The notes under the pieces were generated by a model. It was not told where the DNA came from. It made no database searches and saw nothing but the letters and a program-made list of their open reading frames with translations. Shown piece after piece: positions 1 to 9,456 of a stretch of 64,000 nucleotides of DNA (position 1 is the stretch's first letter; each line of letters begins with the position of its first letter). The DNA is from Lactococcus hircilactis (lineage in GTDB: Bacteria > Bacillota > Bacilli > Lactobacillales > Streptococcaceae): positions 124,001 to 188,000 of the forward strand of contig NZ_WITJ01000003.1 in assembly GCF_009601015.1 (NCBI RefSeq), read 5' to 3'. A program made the position numbers and the translations under genes.

Positions 1-2014
1 CTATCAACAAAAAATCGAGTGGCTGATTGAACAGACTTATCTTGAGGAAGCGTTTATCCGTAAATACGATCCTCTTTTTGTGACAGGATTAAGAAAAGAG
101 TTGGAAGCGTTCCAATTTCATTTTGATTCTTTTATGGCGGCTTATAAATTTTACACGCAATATGCGATGAAAAATAACGATGGTACGCTTTATTTAGAGG
201 ATTTTGAAGATCGTGTGTTGATGAACGCACTTTACATGGCGGATGGTAGTGAAACGCTCGCGCGTGATTTAGCTTTTTCTATGATCAATCGACGCTATCA
301 ACCCGCAACACCTACGTTTTTAAATGCGGGACGGAAACGACGTGGAGAATTTGTTTCTTGCTTTTTGCTTCAAATCTCTGATGATATGAACTCAATTGGA
401 CGAACCATTAACTCTGCACTGCAACTTTCAAAAAATGGTGGCGGTGTGGGGTTAAACTTATCAAATTTGCGTGGTGCAGGTGCTCCAATCAAAGGATATG
501 ACGGCGTCGCTGCTGGCGTAGTACCGGTCATGAAATTATTTGAGGATGCGTTTTCTTATGCGAATCAGCTTGGACAACGTCAAGGGGCTGGTGTGGTTTA
601 TCTTTCAATTTTTCATCCCGACATTTTGGAATTTCTTTCCACTAAAAAAGAAAATGCGGATGAGAAAATTCGAGTCAAAACGCTTTCTCTTGGTGTCACC
701 ATTCCTGATAAGTTTTATGAGTTGGTCAAAAAAGGTGAAGTCATGTACACGTTTGAGCCTTATACTGTTGAGCGCGTGTATGGTAAACCATTTGTGGAAG
801 TGGATCTTTCAGCGCAATACGATGCGATGGTCGCTAATCCGCAAATTCGCAAGAAAAAATTGGATGCACGAATGGTTGAGCAAGAAATTTCAAAATTACA
901 GCAAGAATCAGGTTATCCTTATGTTGTGAATGTTGATACTGCAAATCGTGCCAATCCTGTTGATGGCATCATTTCAATGTCAAATCTTTGTTCTGAAATT
1001 TTACAAGTTCAAACGGCTTCTGAATTAAATGATGATCAAACTTACAAAACTGTCGGAACAGATGTGGCTTGTAATCTTGGCTCAACAAATATTATGAACA
1101 TGATGACATCAAAAGCATCCTTTGGACCAGCTATTGAATCAATGGTGCGTGCATTAACTTTTATTTCTGAAACGACGAATTTGGACACTGTTCCAACTGT
1201 TCGAAAAGGAAATGGAGAAATGCATGCAATTGGGCTTGGTGCAATGGGATTGCATAGTTTCTTAGCCAACCATCACATTCATTATGATTCTAAAGCGGCG
1301 GTGGAATTCACGAGTGTTTATTTCATGTTATTGAATTATTATACTTTAGTTGCTTCAAATAAATTGGCGCTTGAAAAAGGGGCGAGTTTTGCAGGATTTG
1401 AAAAATCTGCTTATGCGGATGGTTCTTATTTTGATAAATATTTGACACATGATTTTTTTGCAGCAACTTCAACTCAAGTTCAAGCGTTGTTTGCCGATAT
1501 AAAAGTGCCGACTTTAGACGATTGGGCTGCATTAAAAGCGTCAGTAATGACAGGTGGGGTTTATAACTCTTACCGTATGGCTGTCGCTCCAAATGGTTCT
1601 ATTTCATACATCAATGATTGCTCTTCTTCAATTCATCCTATTGTTAATCGGATTGAAGAACGTCAAGAAAAGAAAGTTGGAAAAATCTATTATCCAGCAG
1701 CTGGTCTTGCAACAGATACCATTCCATATTACAAATCCGCTTATGATACGGATATGCGTGCTGTGATTGATGTTTATGCTGCAGCGACCGAACACGTTGA
1801 TCAAGGCTTATCACTCACATTATTTATGCGTTCAACTTTGCCTGAGGGGCTGTATGAGTGGAAGGTTTCGAGCAACAAAATGACAACACGTGATCTGTCC
1901 ATTTTGCGAAATTATGCTTATAAAAAAGGCATCAAAACGATTTATTATATCCGCACATTCACAGATGACGAGGATGAAGTCGGTGCTAATCAATGTGAAA
2001 GCTGTGTCATTTAA
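1..2014 (+). CDS. nrdE: Class Ib ribonucleotide reductase alpha subunit NrdE (5' truncated by window)
   Basis: Reduces ribonucleoside diphosphates to deoxyribonucleotides together with NrdF. The reading frame is open from base 2, so the N-terminus lies outside the window; the GTG at 80 is internal, not a start. Visible catalytic features are the redox cysteines in VSCFLL and VACNLGS, the active-site SNLCSEI segment (Asn, Cys and Glu of the radical site) and a C-terminal CESC pair that is re-reduced by a glutaredoxin-like NrdH. The inhibitory ATP-cone of class Ia is not seen in the part present. nrdF follows after 171 bp. nrdH and nrdI, normal partners, would be expected upstream, outside the window. 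Confidence 0.97.
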   Translation, partial: YQQKIEWLIEQTYLEEAFIRKYDPLFVTGLRKELEAFQFHFDSFMAAYKFYTQYAMKNNDGTLYLEDFEDRVLMNALYMADGSETLARDLAFSMINRRYQPATPTFLNAGRKRRGEFVSCFLLQISDDMNSIGRTINSALQLSKNGGGVGLNLSNLRGAGAPIKGYDGVAAGVVPVMKLFEDAFSYANQLGQRQGAGVVYLSIFHPDILEFLSTKKENADEKIRVKTLSLGVTIPDKFYELVKKGEVMYTFEPYTVERVYGKPFVEVDLSAQYDAMVANPQIRKKKLDARMVEQEISKLQQESGYPYVVNVDTANRANPVDGIISMSNLCSEILQVQTASELNDDQTYKTVGTDVACNLGSTNIMNMMTSKASFGPAIESMVRALTFISETTNLDTVPTVRKGNGEMHAIGLGAMGLHSFLANHHIHYDSKAAVEFTSVYFMLLNYYTLVASNKLALEKGASFAGFEKSAYADGSYFDKYLTHDFFAATSTQVQALFADIKVPTLDDWAALKASVMTGGVYNSYRMAVAPNGSISYINDCSSSIHPIVNRIEERQEKKVGKIYYPAAGLATDTIPYYKSAYDTDMRAVIDVYAAATEHVDQGLSLTLFMRSTLPEGLYEWKVSSNKMTTRDLSILRNYAYKKGIKTIYYIRTFTDDEDEVGANQCESCVI

Positions 2015-2026
2015 ACGCTTTTATTT

Positions 2027-2042
2027 CTGTCAGTACTGACAG
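2027..2042. repeat. Palindrome copy CTGTCAGTACTGACAG-type
   Basis: Core GTCAGTACTGAC at 2029-2040, intergenic after nrdE. Confidence 0.95.
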
Positions 2043-2061
2043 AATATTCCAGCTCAATAAT

Positions 2062-2092
2062 AAAAAAATGGAGTAGCATTGTCCATTTTTTT
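2062..2092. terminator. Hairpin between nrdE and nrdF
   Basis: An 11-bp inverted repeat AAAAAAATGGA / TCCATTTTTTT with a 9-nt loop follows nrdE and ends in a T run. It can act as an intrinsic terminator or attenuator between nrdE and nrdF, and is symmetric enough to work on both strands. It is flanked by palindrome copies at 2029 and 2111. Confidence 0.6.
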
Positions 2093-2110
2093 CGAGATTT
2101 TTTGTTTTTT

Positions 2111-2122
2111 GTCAGTACTGAC
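2111..2122. repeat. Palindrome copy
   Basis: Exact core, intergenic between nrdE and nrdF, with T tract before and A tract after. Confidence 0.95.
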
Positions 2123-2185
2123 AAAAACGAAGAATGAGCAGCGCAATGAACACTCCTCATTTTAATCACTCAAAAAGGAAAAAAG

Positions 2186-3163
2186 ATGAATTACGATACA
2201 AAACGTGACGCAACAAATTATGCTGCGATCAACTGGAACTCAATTGAAGATTCCATTGACAAATACACTTGGGAAAAACTGACCAGTCAGTTTTGGCTGG
2301 ACACGCGTGTGCCTGTCTCAAATGACCTGGACGACTGGCGTGGAAAATTAAACGACCTCGAACGGCACACTTACAGTAAAGTTTTTGCTGGATTGACACT
2401 CCTTGACACATTGCAATCGCAAGATGGAAATGTGGCCATGCTTGATGATGCACGAACAATGCAAGAACGCGCATGTTTCAATAATATCATTTTCATGGAA
2501 TCTGTCCACGCAAAATCCTATTCAACGGTCTTTTCAACATTACTTTCAACTTCAGAAATCGATGATTTGTTTGAGTGGGTTGATCACAATGAGTACATGC
2601 AAAAAAAAGCACGCATCATCAATCATTATTATCAAGAAGGTACGCCGCTTCAAAAGAAAGTTGCTTCTGTCTTTTTGGAAAGTTTTCTGTTTTATTCAGG
2701 ATTTTACACTCCTCTTTGGTATCTTGGAAATAACAAGATGATCAATGCTGCTGAAATCATTAAATTGATTTTGCGTGATGAAAGTGTTCACGGCACTTAC
2801 ATTGGATATAAATTTCAACTTGGATTTAATGAACTTTCAGAAGAAAAGCAAGAAGAATTCCGCAATTGGATGTATGATCTCTTATACGAACTTTATGAAA
2901 ACGAAGAAAAATATGCAGAATTATTGTATGATGAGATTGGATGGACCGAAGAAGTCAAAACTTTCTTGCGCTATAACGCGAATAAAGCATTGATGAATCT
3001 CGGTCAAGATCCACTATTTCCAGACACAGCAGCGGATGTCAATCCTGTTGTCATGAACGGCATCTCTACTTCTTCATCTAATCATGATTTTTTCAGTCAA
3101 GTTGGAAATTCATATCTGCTTGGAGAAGTCGAATCCATGAGTGACGATGATTATGACATCTAA
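2186..3163 (+). CDS. nrdF: Class Ib ribonucleotide reductase beta subunit NrdF
   Basis: Small radical-carrying subunit (325 aa, normal for NrdF) that holds the dimetal (Mn or Fe) cofactor and tyrosyl radical used by NrdE. Metal ligands are recognisable in the helices containing IFMESVHAKSY (Glu and His), ESFLFYSGFY (Glu) and LRDESVHGTYIGY (Glu and His). The start is supported by AAAAAGGAAAAAAG immediately upstream of ATG. It lies downstream of nrdE in the same direction but is separated by a hairpin and two copies of the dispersed palindrome, so the two genes may not be expressed equally. Confidence 0.96.
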   Translation: MNYDTKRDATNYAAINWNSIEDSIDKYTWEKLTSQFWLDTRVPVSNDLDDWRGKLNDLERHTYSKVFAGLTLLDTLQSQDGNVAMLDDARTMQERACFNNIIFMESVHAKSYSTVFSTLLSTSEIDDLFEWVDHNEYMQKKARIINHYYQEGTPLQKKVASVFLESFLFYSGFYTPLWYLGNNKMINAAEIIKLILRDESVHGTYIGYKFQLGFNELSEEKQEEFRNWMYDLLYELYENEEKYAELLYDEIGWTEEVKTFLRYNANKALMNLGQDPLFPDTAADVNPVVMNGISTSSSNHDFFSQVGNSYLLGEVESMSDDDYDI

Positions 3164-3171
3164 AATTTTCT

Positions 3172-3183
3172 GTCAGTACTGAC
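3172..3183. repeat. Palindrome copy
   Basis: Exact core, intergenic, 8 bp after the nrdF stop; symmetric flanks extend the palindrome to at least 18 bp. Confidence 0.95.
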
Positions 3184-3189
3184 AGAAAT

Positions 3190-3225
3190 CAAAAACGCCA
3201 TTGGATCATAACAATGACGTTTTTT
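3190..3225. terminator. Terminator after nrdF
   Basis: Stem AAAAACGCCATTG / CAATGACGTTTTT with one mismatch and a GATCATAA loop, then TTTTT, just downstream of nrdF. Confidence 0.7.
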
Positions 3226-3311
3226 AGTGCTTTCAAGAATGAAAATTACTGATAATAGACAACAACTGCTTAAGCATAAAGTAAAAAAGTCAGCAACAAC
3301 GCTTTTGACAA

Positions 3312-3346
3312 AAAAACAACAGGAATCACTGATTCGCGTTGTTTTT
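3312..3346 (-). terminator. Terminator of ftsEX
   Basis: Long stem AAAAACAAC..GAATC, loop ACT, GATTC..GTTGTTTTT with a 2-nt internal mismatch, 10 bp past the ftsX stop codon on the minus strand. The A run on the plus-strand left side gives the U tract for leftward transcription. Confidence 0.8.
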
Positions 3347-3355
3347 ATTTTTCTT

Positions 3356-4291
3356 TTATATTTTAAGAAAGCGACGCATCGAGAGCAAAGCTCCAAATGA
3401 ACCAATCAAAACACCAATGACAACCATGATTCCAACAATCATCGGAATGAATTCACTTGGTGTGTACATGGTCAATTGTTGAGTGTGCAATGTTGGGGCG
3501 AAACTAATGAAGGCCACGCGATAAACCCAAGCCATGAGAACACTAGGAACGATAGATCCCAATAAGCCAACCCATGCACCTTCAAGGAAGAATGGCCAAC
3601 GAATATAACCATTTTTGGCTCCAACCAAGCGCATGATTTGAATTTCTCTTTGACGCGACATAATGGTGATCCGAATCGTATTTTGAATCAAAAAGATCGC
3701 AACGAGCAACAGTAAAATTGCACCGCCTAATCCCCAAAGCCGAATGGCTTTCGCAAACGCAAAAATTTGTTTCGTGTTTGACCCACCATAATTGACTTTG
3801 TTAATTCCTGAAATCTGCCCGACATTTTTTGCGACAGATTGAACTTTTCCAGGTGTTGACGCTTCAATAATGTAAGCATCATAAAGTGGATTAGCATCCC
3901 CTTTGAAAAGTTTGTAAGTTGGGATTGTTTCAGTCAACTGTTTGAGTTGCTCTTCCCGACTTGAAAATTTGATTGTCTTAATATCAGCTACTTTTGATAT
4001 TTGATCATAAATTTTCTTATAGTTGGGATTCTCAATTTGTTTTGCATTATCTTTAGGATCAACGATTTTTTGACTTTGATCGTGAATATCGAGATTTGTA
4101 AAAGCAACGATACGAACATTATTTTCAATCCCTGACGCAAGTTTTGAAACATTCATGATAACGGATAAAAATGCGCCGACTAAGACTAATGTAATCATGA
4201 CAGAAGAAACTGCAGCAACGGTCATCCAACCGTTTCGCTTCATATTCTTAAGTGATTCACCGATATGTCGAAAGAAATTTCTAATCATCAT
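3356..4291 (-). CDS. ftsX: Cell division ABC permease FtsX
   Basis: Integral membrane partner of FtsE; the complex transmits a signal across the membrane to peptidoglycan hydrolases at the septum. The protein (about 311 aa) shows one N-terminal membrane segment, a large extracellular domain (about residues 50-180) and three C-terminal membrane segments, the standard FtsX layout. The longer ORF has extra N-terminal codons. I place the start at 4291 because GGAAGGAG precedes it with a 9-nt spacer; ATGs at 4297 and 4288 are alternatives. The start lies inside the last codons of ftsE, indicating translational coupling. Confidence 0.92.
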   Translation of the reverse strand: MMIRNFFRHIGESLKNMKRNGWMTVAAVSSVMITLVLVGAFLSVIMNVSKLASGIENNVRIVAFTNLDIHDQSQKIVDPKDNAKQIENPNYKKIYDQISKVADIKTIKFSSREEQLKQLTETIPTYKLFKGDANPLYDAYIIEASTPGKVQSVAKNVGQISGINKVNYGGSNTKQIFAFAKAIRLWGLGGAILLLLVAIFLIQNTIRITIMSRQREIQIMRLVGAKNGYIRWPFFLEGAWVGLLGSIVPSVLMAWVYRVAFISFAPTLHTQQLTMYTPSEFIPMIVGIMVVIGVLIGSFGALLSMRRFLKI

Positions 4292-4973
4292 AGCCATAAT
4301 CTCCTTCCTCTTGGTCACGCACAATTCGTCCGTTTTCAATTGCAATGACACGGTGTTTCAATGTGTTTACGATTTGGCTATTGTGAGTGGCCATCAAGAT
4401 GGTCGTCCCAGAAAGATTAATTTTTTCAAGTAGATTCATGATTTCCCAAGAATTCTCAGGATCCAAATTTCCTGTTGGCTCATCGGCAATCAATACTTTT
4501 GGTGAATTGGCAATGGATCTTGCGATTGCAACACGCTGTTGCTCTCCACCAGAAAGTTCATTCGGAAATGATCGAATTTTGTGTTTCAACCCAACCAAAT
4601 CAAGCACTTCATTCACGCGCTTTTTAATTTCGCGCGGATTCTTTCCAATAACTTCCATCGCATAAGCGATATTTTCAAACACTGTTTTTTTTGGAAGGAG
4701 TTTATAATCTTGGAAAACAACACCGACAGCGCGACGCAACATCGGGACATCACGGTGTCTCAATTTTTCTAAATCATATTGTGCAACGTGACCAGAACCC
4801 GTATCTACTTTGAGTTCACGGTAAAGCAACTTGATAAAAGTCGACTTTCCTGCTCCAGATGGACCAACAATATAAGTAAATTCTCCAGGTTCGATTTCTA
4901 GGGAAATATTACGCAGTGCTGTAGTTCCATTGGAATATTTTTTCGTCACATTGCTTAGTTTTATAATACTCAT
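4281..4973 (-). CDS. ftsE: Cell division ATP-binding protein FtsE
   Basis: Cytoplasmic ATPase of the FtsEX complex. It has Walker A GPSGAGKST, ABC signature LSGGEQQRVAIARS and Walker B VLIADEPTGNLDP, and is 230 aa, the usual size. The start at 4973 (MSIIKLSNV) has AGAAAGG 5 nt upstream; a start six codons earlier lacks support. Its end overlaps the ftsX start by 11 bp. A TATAAT box about 125 bp upstream supports its own promoter. Confidence 0.95.
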   Translation of the reverse strand: MSIIKLSNVTKKYSNGTTALRNISLEIEPGEFTYIVGPSGAGKSTFIKLLYRELKVDTGSGHVAQYDLEKLRHRDVPMLRRAVGVVFQDYKLLPKKTVFENIAYAMEVIGKNPREIKKRVNEVLDLVGLKHKIRSFPNELSGGEQQRVAIARSIANSPKVLIADEPTGNLDPENSWEIMNLLEKINLSGTTILMATHNSQIVNTLKHRVIAIENGRIVRDQEEGDYGYDD

Positions 4974-5096
4974 GCGTACCTTTCTTAGCAATAAGATTTA
5001 CTTCATTTAAAAACATAAAGTAAAAATATTTGATGGATAAATTCTTTTCGAATTTATGCGATGATTCTCCGTACTTCAGAGCATACGGACTCTTTC

Positions 5097-5102
5097 ATTA
5101 TA
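5097..5102 (-). promoter_or_regulatory. Probable -10 box of ftsEX promoter
   Basis: TATAAT on the minus strand in an AT-rich stretch upstream of ftsE; the -35 is poor. The predicted leader contains a hairpin with arms TCCGTA / TACGGA and a second, AAATTC / GAATTT. Confidence 0.5.
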
Positions 5103-5199
5103 CCAAAAAAATAGAGCAAAAATAAAACGTTTTGTTTCTTAGATTGCAAATAATTAACAAAACAGTTAAAGCATCATTTCTTTGTGAATTTGCATCTGA

Positions 5200-6300
5200 T
5201 TACAATGTTTTCCAACGAAGATAGGCATTGATAAAACCATCCAGGTCACCATCCATGACGTGATCAATCTGACCTGTTTCATAGCCCGTTCGTGTATCTT
5301 TTACAAGCTGATAAGGCATGAAAACATAAGAACGAATTTGACTTCCCCATGAGATTTCAGATTGATCTCCTCTGAGTGCGTCCACTTCTTCTTGTTTTTT
5401 GTCCATTTCAAGTTGAATCAATTTTGAACGGAGCATATTCATTGCGATTTCATCATTCCCATATTGGGTCCGGTCAATCGTTGATTGTACAACGATTCCA
5501 GTAGGAAGGTGAGTGTAACGTACGCCTGTTGTGACTTTGTTGACATTTTGCCCACCAGCACCACCAGCGTGAAAAACATCGCGTTTCAAATCTGATTTAC
5601 TGATATTCACTTCGATGGATTTATCAAGTTCAGGCATGACATCAACTGACGTAAAAGATGTATGTCTGCGATTGGCAGAATCAAACGGTGAAATGCGCAC
5701 CAAGCGATGCACCCCTTTTTCTCCGCGTAAAAAACCATAAGCATTGTGTCCACTAAAGCGAATCGTGACAGATTTTAGACCTGCGACATCTCCATCTTGA
5801 TAATCGAGAATTTCCACTTTGTAACCGTGTGCTTCTCCCCACCGTGTGTACATCCGCATGAGCATGCTTCCCCAGTCTTGCGCTTCTGTCCCACCAGATC
5901 CTGGGTGAATCTCAACGATCGCATTCATGTGATCATAAGGTTGATTCAATAAAATTTCAAGTTCGTAAGATTCAATCACATGTGCCAGTGTGGTGATGAT
6001 TTCTTCAAGTTCTTCTTGCATCTCCTCATCTGGTTCTTCTTGAAGCATTTCTAACATTGCCTCAGCTTCCTCATACAGGTTAGCCATGTGCATAAAATTG
6101 TCATATTTTGCCTTTAAAACATTGGATTCATCAATCACTTTTTGAGCAGCTGTTGAATCATTCCAAAAATTTGGATCGGACATGTCATGATCATAAAGGG
6201 CAATTTCTTCTTCAAGACGGTCTAGGTCAAGTGCATTTCGGAAATCCTCAACTTTTTGATGATGAGCTTCCAATTTATTTCTAATTTCAGATAGTTCCAT
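5200..6300 (-). CDS. prfB: Peptide chain release factor 2
   Basis: Terminates translation at UGA and UAA. The product (366 aa) carries the RF2 stop-codon recognition tripeptide SPF ([11 protein letters not shown]) and the universal GGQ loop ([10 protein letters not shown]) that triggers peptidyl-tRNA hydrolysis. The start at 6300 (MELSEIRNK) is chosen by family alignment; an in-frame extension of 51 codons upstream is non-coding in appearance. Most bacteria need a +1 frameshift at CTT TGA C around codon 25. Here the corresponding stretch reads CTT GAC in one frame, so synthesis is not autoregulated by frameshifting. It follows trpA by 70 bp with no visible terminator between. Confidence 0.95.
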   Translation of the reverse strand: MELSEIRNKLEAHHQKVEDFRNALDLDRLEEEIALYDHDMSDPNFWNDSTAAQKVIDESNVLKAKYDNFMHMANLYEEAEAMLEMLQEEPDEEMQEELEEIITTLAHVIESYELEILLNQPYDHMNAIVEIHPGSGGTEAQDWGSMLMRMYTRWGEAHGYKVEILDYQDGDVAGLKSVTIRFSGHNAYGFLRGEKGVHRLVRISPFDSANRRHTSFTSVDVMPELDKSIEVNISKSDLKRDVFHAGGAGGQNVNKVTTGVRYTHLPTGIVVQSTIDRTQYGNDEIAMNMLRSKLIQLEMDKKQEEVDALRGDQSEISWGSQIRSYVFMPYQLVKDTRTGYETGQIDHVMDGDLDGFINAYLRWKTL

Positions 6301-6370
6301 AGGCTCTATTTTATCATATTTTGTCTCAAAAAAACAGTTTTCAAAAGCAAACGTACAGGCCAGATTCTCT

Positions 6371-7132
6371 TTACTTCGTGCTGGATTGGATGAATTCAAC
6401 CACTGCTGCATCTTTTTTCTCGTACAGATCACGGACGATTTTAGATCCAACAATCACCCCTGATGCGACTTTATTAAATCGCGTGACGTCTGATGGATGC
6501 GAAACACCAAATCCAACACAAACAGGGACTTCTGTCAGTGCTGACAGCTGACGTAAATGCTCATCAAGCGTTTCAGAATAATCTTGTTCGTTTCCAGTAA
6601 CACCATTGATTGCCACAGCATAAACAAATCCTTCTGCGTTTTTGACAAGCATTTTTTGTCGCTCAATTCCCGTCGTCAAGCTAACCAATTGGATCAGACA
6701 AATGTCTTGTGCTTTTGTCAAATGATCTGTGATAAAATATTGTGCCTCCAAAGGGACATCTGGAACAATCAAACCTTTGACTGCAGTTTCTGTCAGTACT
6801 GACAGAAATTTTTCAACGCCATATTGATAAACAGGATTCATATATGTCATGATTATTAAAGGGACGGGACTTTTGATTGTTTTGAGTGTGTTGAGTAGTG
6901 CTGTCAGCGTTACGTTTTTTGCCAATGCGCGCAATCCTGCTTGCTCAATAACAGGTCCGTCAGCAACAGGATCAGAAAAAGGAACCCCAATTTCAATCGC
7001 TGATGCCCCAGCATTTGCCAAGAGTTCAATCGTCTCAGCTAGTCCATCTAATCCCTTTACGTGATCTCCGGCCATGATATAAGGGATGAAAATCTTTTTT
7101 TGTTTTTTCAAATGTTTTTCTAATGTTTTCAT
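6371..7132 (-). CDS. trpA: Tryptophan synthase alpha chain
   Basis: Cleaves indole-3-glycerol phosphate to indole and glyceraldehyde 3-phosphate; indole is channelled to TrpB. The product (253 aa) is a (beta/alpha)8 barrel with the catalytic Glu in [10 protein letters not shown] and the catalytic Asp in FSDPVADGP. The start at 7132 (MKTLEKH) has AAAAAGGAG 6 nt upstream; the longer ORF upstream is spurious. It is the last trp gene of the array. Two copies of the dispersed palindrome sit inside it, encoding LSVLTE and LSALTE. Confidence 0.97.
   Translation of the reverse strand: MKTLEKHLKKQKKIFIPYIMAGDHVKGLDGLAETIELLANAGASAIEIGVPFSDPVADGPVIEQAGLRALAKNVTLTALLNTLKTIKSPVPLIIMTYMNPVYQYGVEKFLSVLTETAVKGLIVPDVPLEAQYFITDHLTKAQDICLIQLVSLTTGIERQKMLVKNAEGFVYAVAINGVTGNEQDYSETLDEHLRQLSALTEVPVCVGFGVSHPSDVTRFNKVASGVIVGSKIVRDLYEKKDAAVVEFIQSSTK
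6534..6545. repeat. Palindrome variant in trpA
   Basis: GTCAGTGCTGAC, encodes LSALTE in trpA. Confidence 0.9.
6792..6803. repeat. Palindrome copy in trpA
   Basis: Exact core with symmetric flanks, encodes LSVLTE in trpA. Confidence 0.95.
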
Positions 7133-7175
7133 TAGGTTCTCCTTTTTAAATGAAATATGTCTCACACGCACACGT

Positions 7176-7706
7176 TCAATCGGCGCTATCGCTTCTCTGA
7201 GCGAGTACTTCTTTTGTTGATTTGATTTTTCCGATTTTAGGAAATTCTTCTTGAATGATTTTTTCATAAGCTGAAGCATTTTTATCTGCTGTCGCATCAC
7301 AAATGAGCACAACTTCAAATCCCAGTGCTGCCGCATCTTTAGCCGATTTAAACACCCCATTACTTGTTGAAATCCCTGAAAAATAAAGGCGTGTGATTCC
7401 TTGTGCTTTCAAGTGCGCAGCCAACTGAAAATCAGACTTTGTCATTACTGACGGACCAAATTTGACCACTTCCAAAGTCCCCTTAATCTCTGAAATGAGC
7501 TGACGTCCAAACGCTTTTGACCATCTTTTGGGTAAAAATTTAGGCTGTACGCTCGTTTGATAAACTGGACGTGCTTCTGATAAAAATGCGGACATCAACA
7601 AGCGATTATTTTTTTCTATCTCATCCCATGCGTGCGGATAGGGATTTTTCACAATTTTTTGAATGGCAGCATTTAAATCCCCAACAATTAATGCTGAATG
7701 GTTCAT
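7176..7706 (-). CDS. Isochorismatase-fold protein lacking the catalytic cysteine
   Basis: A 176-aa protein of the isochorismatase/cysteine hydrolase fold, seen in the N-terminal LIVGDLN strand (acidic residue), a mid-protein Lys (LPKRWSK) and the strand-turn GISTSNGV followed by a DAAALGFEV helix. In nicotinamidase-type members the turn reads T-x-x-C-V; here the cysteine position is Gly, so amidase chemistry is unlikely. Isochorismatases proper also lack this Cys, so a vinyl-ether or other hydrolase role is possible. It sits between trpB and trpA, 17 bp after a small membrane-protein gene. Substrate unknown. Confidence 0.7.
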   Translation of the reverse strand: MNHSALIVGDLNAAIQKIVKNPYPHAWDEIEKNNRLLMSAFLSEARPVYQTSVQPKFLPKRWSKAFGRQLISEIKGTLEVVKFGPSVMTKSDFQLAAHLKAQGITRLYFSGISTSNGVFKSAKDAAALGFEVVLICDATADKNASAYEKIIQEEFPKIGKIKSTKEVLAQRSDSAD

Positions 7707-7723
7707 TTTTTACCTCTGTTCAT

Positions 7724-7990
7724 TTATTTCAAATCATATCTTTTTAAATACCAAGCAACAAAAATAAACGCTGCAATCACGCAAATAAACAGCCAGATCA
7801 TCGCCAAAACAATTGGCAATGTCAGCGTTGAACTGTGAACACGAAAACCATTTGATGCAAGAAATACCGCAATCAAAATTGGTGCCACTGCCACCACCAA
7901 ATAGCACACCACAGCAAGCACACCACAGCGCGTTTGTGGCGTCACGCCCCAACCATACTCACGCGACCGAAACATCTGTTTTTTCTTCAT
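7724..7990 (-). CDS. Small two-TM membrane protein (88 aa)
   Basis: Not recognised. The product has a basic N-terminus, two hydrophobic segments (about residues 22-46 and 54-80) and a KRYDLK tail, and is probably an inner-membrane protein. The ATG at 7990 overlaps the stop codon of the preceding gene as ATGA, so the pair is translationally coupled; a GTG 12 codons upstream is an unlikely alternative. Together with the 65-aa gene it forms a membrane-protein pair inserted between trpB and trpA. Confidence 0.65.
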   Translation of the reverse strand: MKKKQMFRSREYGWGVTPQTRCGVLAVVCYLVVAVAPILIAVFLASNGFRVHSSTLTLPIVLAMIWLFICVIAAFIFVAWYLKRYDLK

Positions 7991-8184
7991 TTTGAATTTC
8001 TCTTTTTCTGGTAAAAATGAACGCACGAAGCGCCAATAAAAACAATACTAGCAATTCCAAAAAGCCCCGTCGTCCCAATATGCACATGACCCGTCCCTAC
8101 AATGCTGAGCAAAAAAGCAAATAAGAAACATACTCCAATCATCAACTCCGCCAAGGGAGACATTTTATTTTGTGATTTTTTCAT
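7987..8184 (-). CDS. Small two-TM membrane protein (65 aa)
   Basis: Not recognised. Two hydrophobic segments (about residues 11-30 and 38-56) with a basic tail, so probably a small membrane protein. Its ATG overlaps the trpB stop as TAATG, and its own stop overlaps the next start as ATGA. It is therefore embedded in the trp array and probably coupled to trpB translation. Confidence 0.65.
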   Translation of the reverse strand: MKKSQNKMSPLAELMIGVCFLFAFLLSIVGTGHVHIGTTGLFGIASIVFIGASCVHFYQKKRNSK

Positions 8185-9437
8185 TATTCACCTTTCAAGC
8201 CATCAATCCGGTCTTGATTTTTCAAATAATGCTCCAAACTTGTTTCGCCTGTCTCCAGACGTTCCTTAATCTGATTGACATCTTTGTCGCCACGACCTGA
8301 TAGGCAGACAATCATGTTCTTGTCTTTGCCCAGTTCTTTGGCGAGTTTGACGGCGTAGCTGATGGCGTGCGAGCTTTCAAGGGCTGGAATAATGCCTTCA
8401 AGTTTACTTAAAAGCACGAAAGCATCAACAGCTTCATCATCGGTAATATCAACGTATTTTGCGCGTCCGATACTGTTGAAATAGCTATGTTCAGGGCCAA
8501 TTCCAGGATAATCAAGTCCTGCAGAAATACTGAAAGCTTCTAAAATCTGGCCATTTTCATCCTGCAAAACGTCCATCAACTGTCCGTGAAGAATGCCGGG
8601 ACGACCGCTGGTAATCGTGGCTGCATTATAGGGGCTATCAACACCTAAGCCAGCGGCTTCTACTCCGTACATCGCGACATTTTCGTCATTGACAAAAGGA
8701 TAGAAAAGTCCCATCGAGTTTGAACCGCCACCGACACAAGCAACGATTGCATCTGGCAATTTTCCTTCTTTTTCGAGAAATTGCGCGCGCGCTTCTTTTC
8801 CGATAACGGACTGATAATCGCGGACAATCTCAGGATAAGGATGAGGACCGAGAACACTTCCCATAACGTAGTGGGTGTCTTCAACATTCGCCACCCACGC
8901 ACGCAATGCCGCATTGACTGCGTCTTTCAGGACACGTGAGCCGTCTGTCACACTGTGCACTTTCGCGCCTAGCAATTCCATCCGAAAAACATTGAGTGCT
9001 TGACGTTTCACGTCTTCTTCACCCATGTAAATCGTACATTCCATGCCGTAAAGTGCTGCTGCTGTTGCTGTTGCGACCCCGTGCTGTCCTGCACCTGTTT
9101 CTGCGATGACTTTATTTTTTCCCATTTTTTTGGCAAGTAACACTTGACCTAGCGCATTGTTGATTTTGTGCGCGCCAGTATGGTTGAGGTCTTCACGTTT
9201 TAGATAAATCTTTGCACCACCTGCGTAGTCAGTCAGGCGCTTCGCGAAATAGAGCGGATTTTCACGTCCAACGTAATCTTTCAAAAGATAATCAAGCTCT
9301 TTTTGAAATTCTGGGTCTTTTTTGCTTTCTTCGTAGGCCACTTCAAGTTCTTTGACTGCTGTCATCAGAGTTTCTGGGACAAATTGTCCACCAAAATCGC
9401 CGTAAAATCCCTTTTCGTCGGGTTGGTTGTATGTCAT
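8184..9437 (-). CDS. trpB: Tryptophan synthase beta chain
   Basis: PLP enzyme that condenses indole with serine to give tryptophan, in complex with TrpA. The product (417 aa) shows the PLP lysine in [12 protein letters not shown], the phosphate-binding GGGSNSMG loop and the conserved N-terminal [21 protein letters not shown] lies 6 nt before the ATG. An unusual feature is that trpA does not follow directly: two small membrane-protein genes and an isochorismatase-fold gene lie between. A MITE-like element lies just upstream. Confidence 0.98.
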   Translation of the reverse strand: MTYNQPDEKGFYGDFGGQFVPETLMTAVKELEVAYEESKKDPEFQKELDYLLKDYVGRENPLYFAKRLTDYAGGAKIYLKREDLNHTGAHKINNALGQVLLAKKMGKNKVIAETGAGQHGVATATAAALYGMECTIYMGEEDVKRQALNVFRMELLGAKVHSVTDGSRVLKDAVNAALRAWVANVEDTHYVMGSVLGPHPYPEIVRDYQSVIGKEARAQFLEKEGKLPDAIVACVGGGSNSMGLFYPFVNDENVAMYGVEAAGLGVDSPYNAATITSGRPGILHGQLMDVLQDENGQILEAFSISAGLDYPGIGPEHSYFNSIGRAKYVDITDDEAVDAFVLLSKLEGIIPALESSHAISYAVKLAKELGKDKNMIVCLSGRGDKDVNQIKERLETGETSLEHYLKNQDRIDGLKGE

Positions 9438-9456
9438 GTGTTCTCCTTTTTATTTA

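Noticed and set aside
540-929. Plus-strand 129-codon ORF inside nrdE
   Set aside because: Out-of-frame shadow of nrdE with atypical composition.
6301-6453. 51-codon N-terminal extension of prfB
   Set aside because: It does not resemble RF2 and overlaps the gap and the end of trpA; the family start is at 6300.
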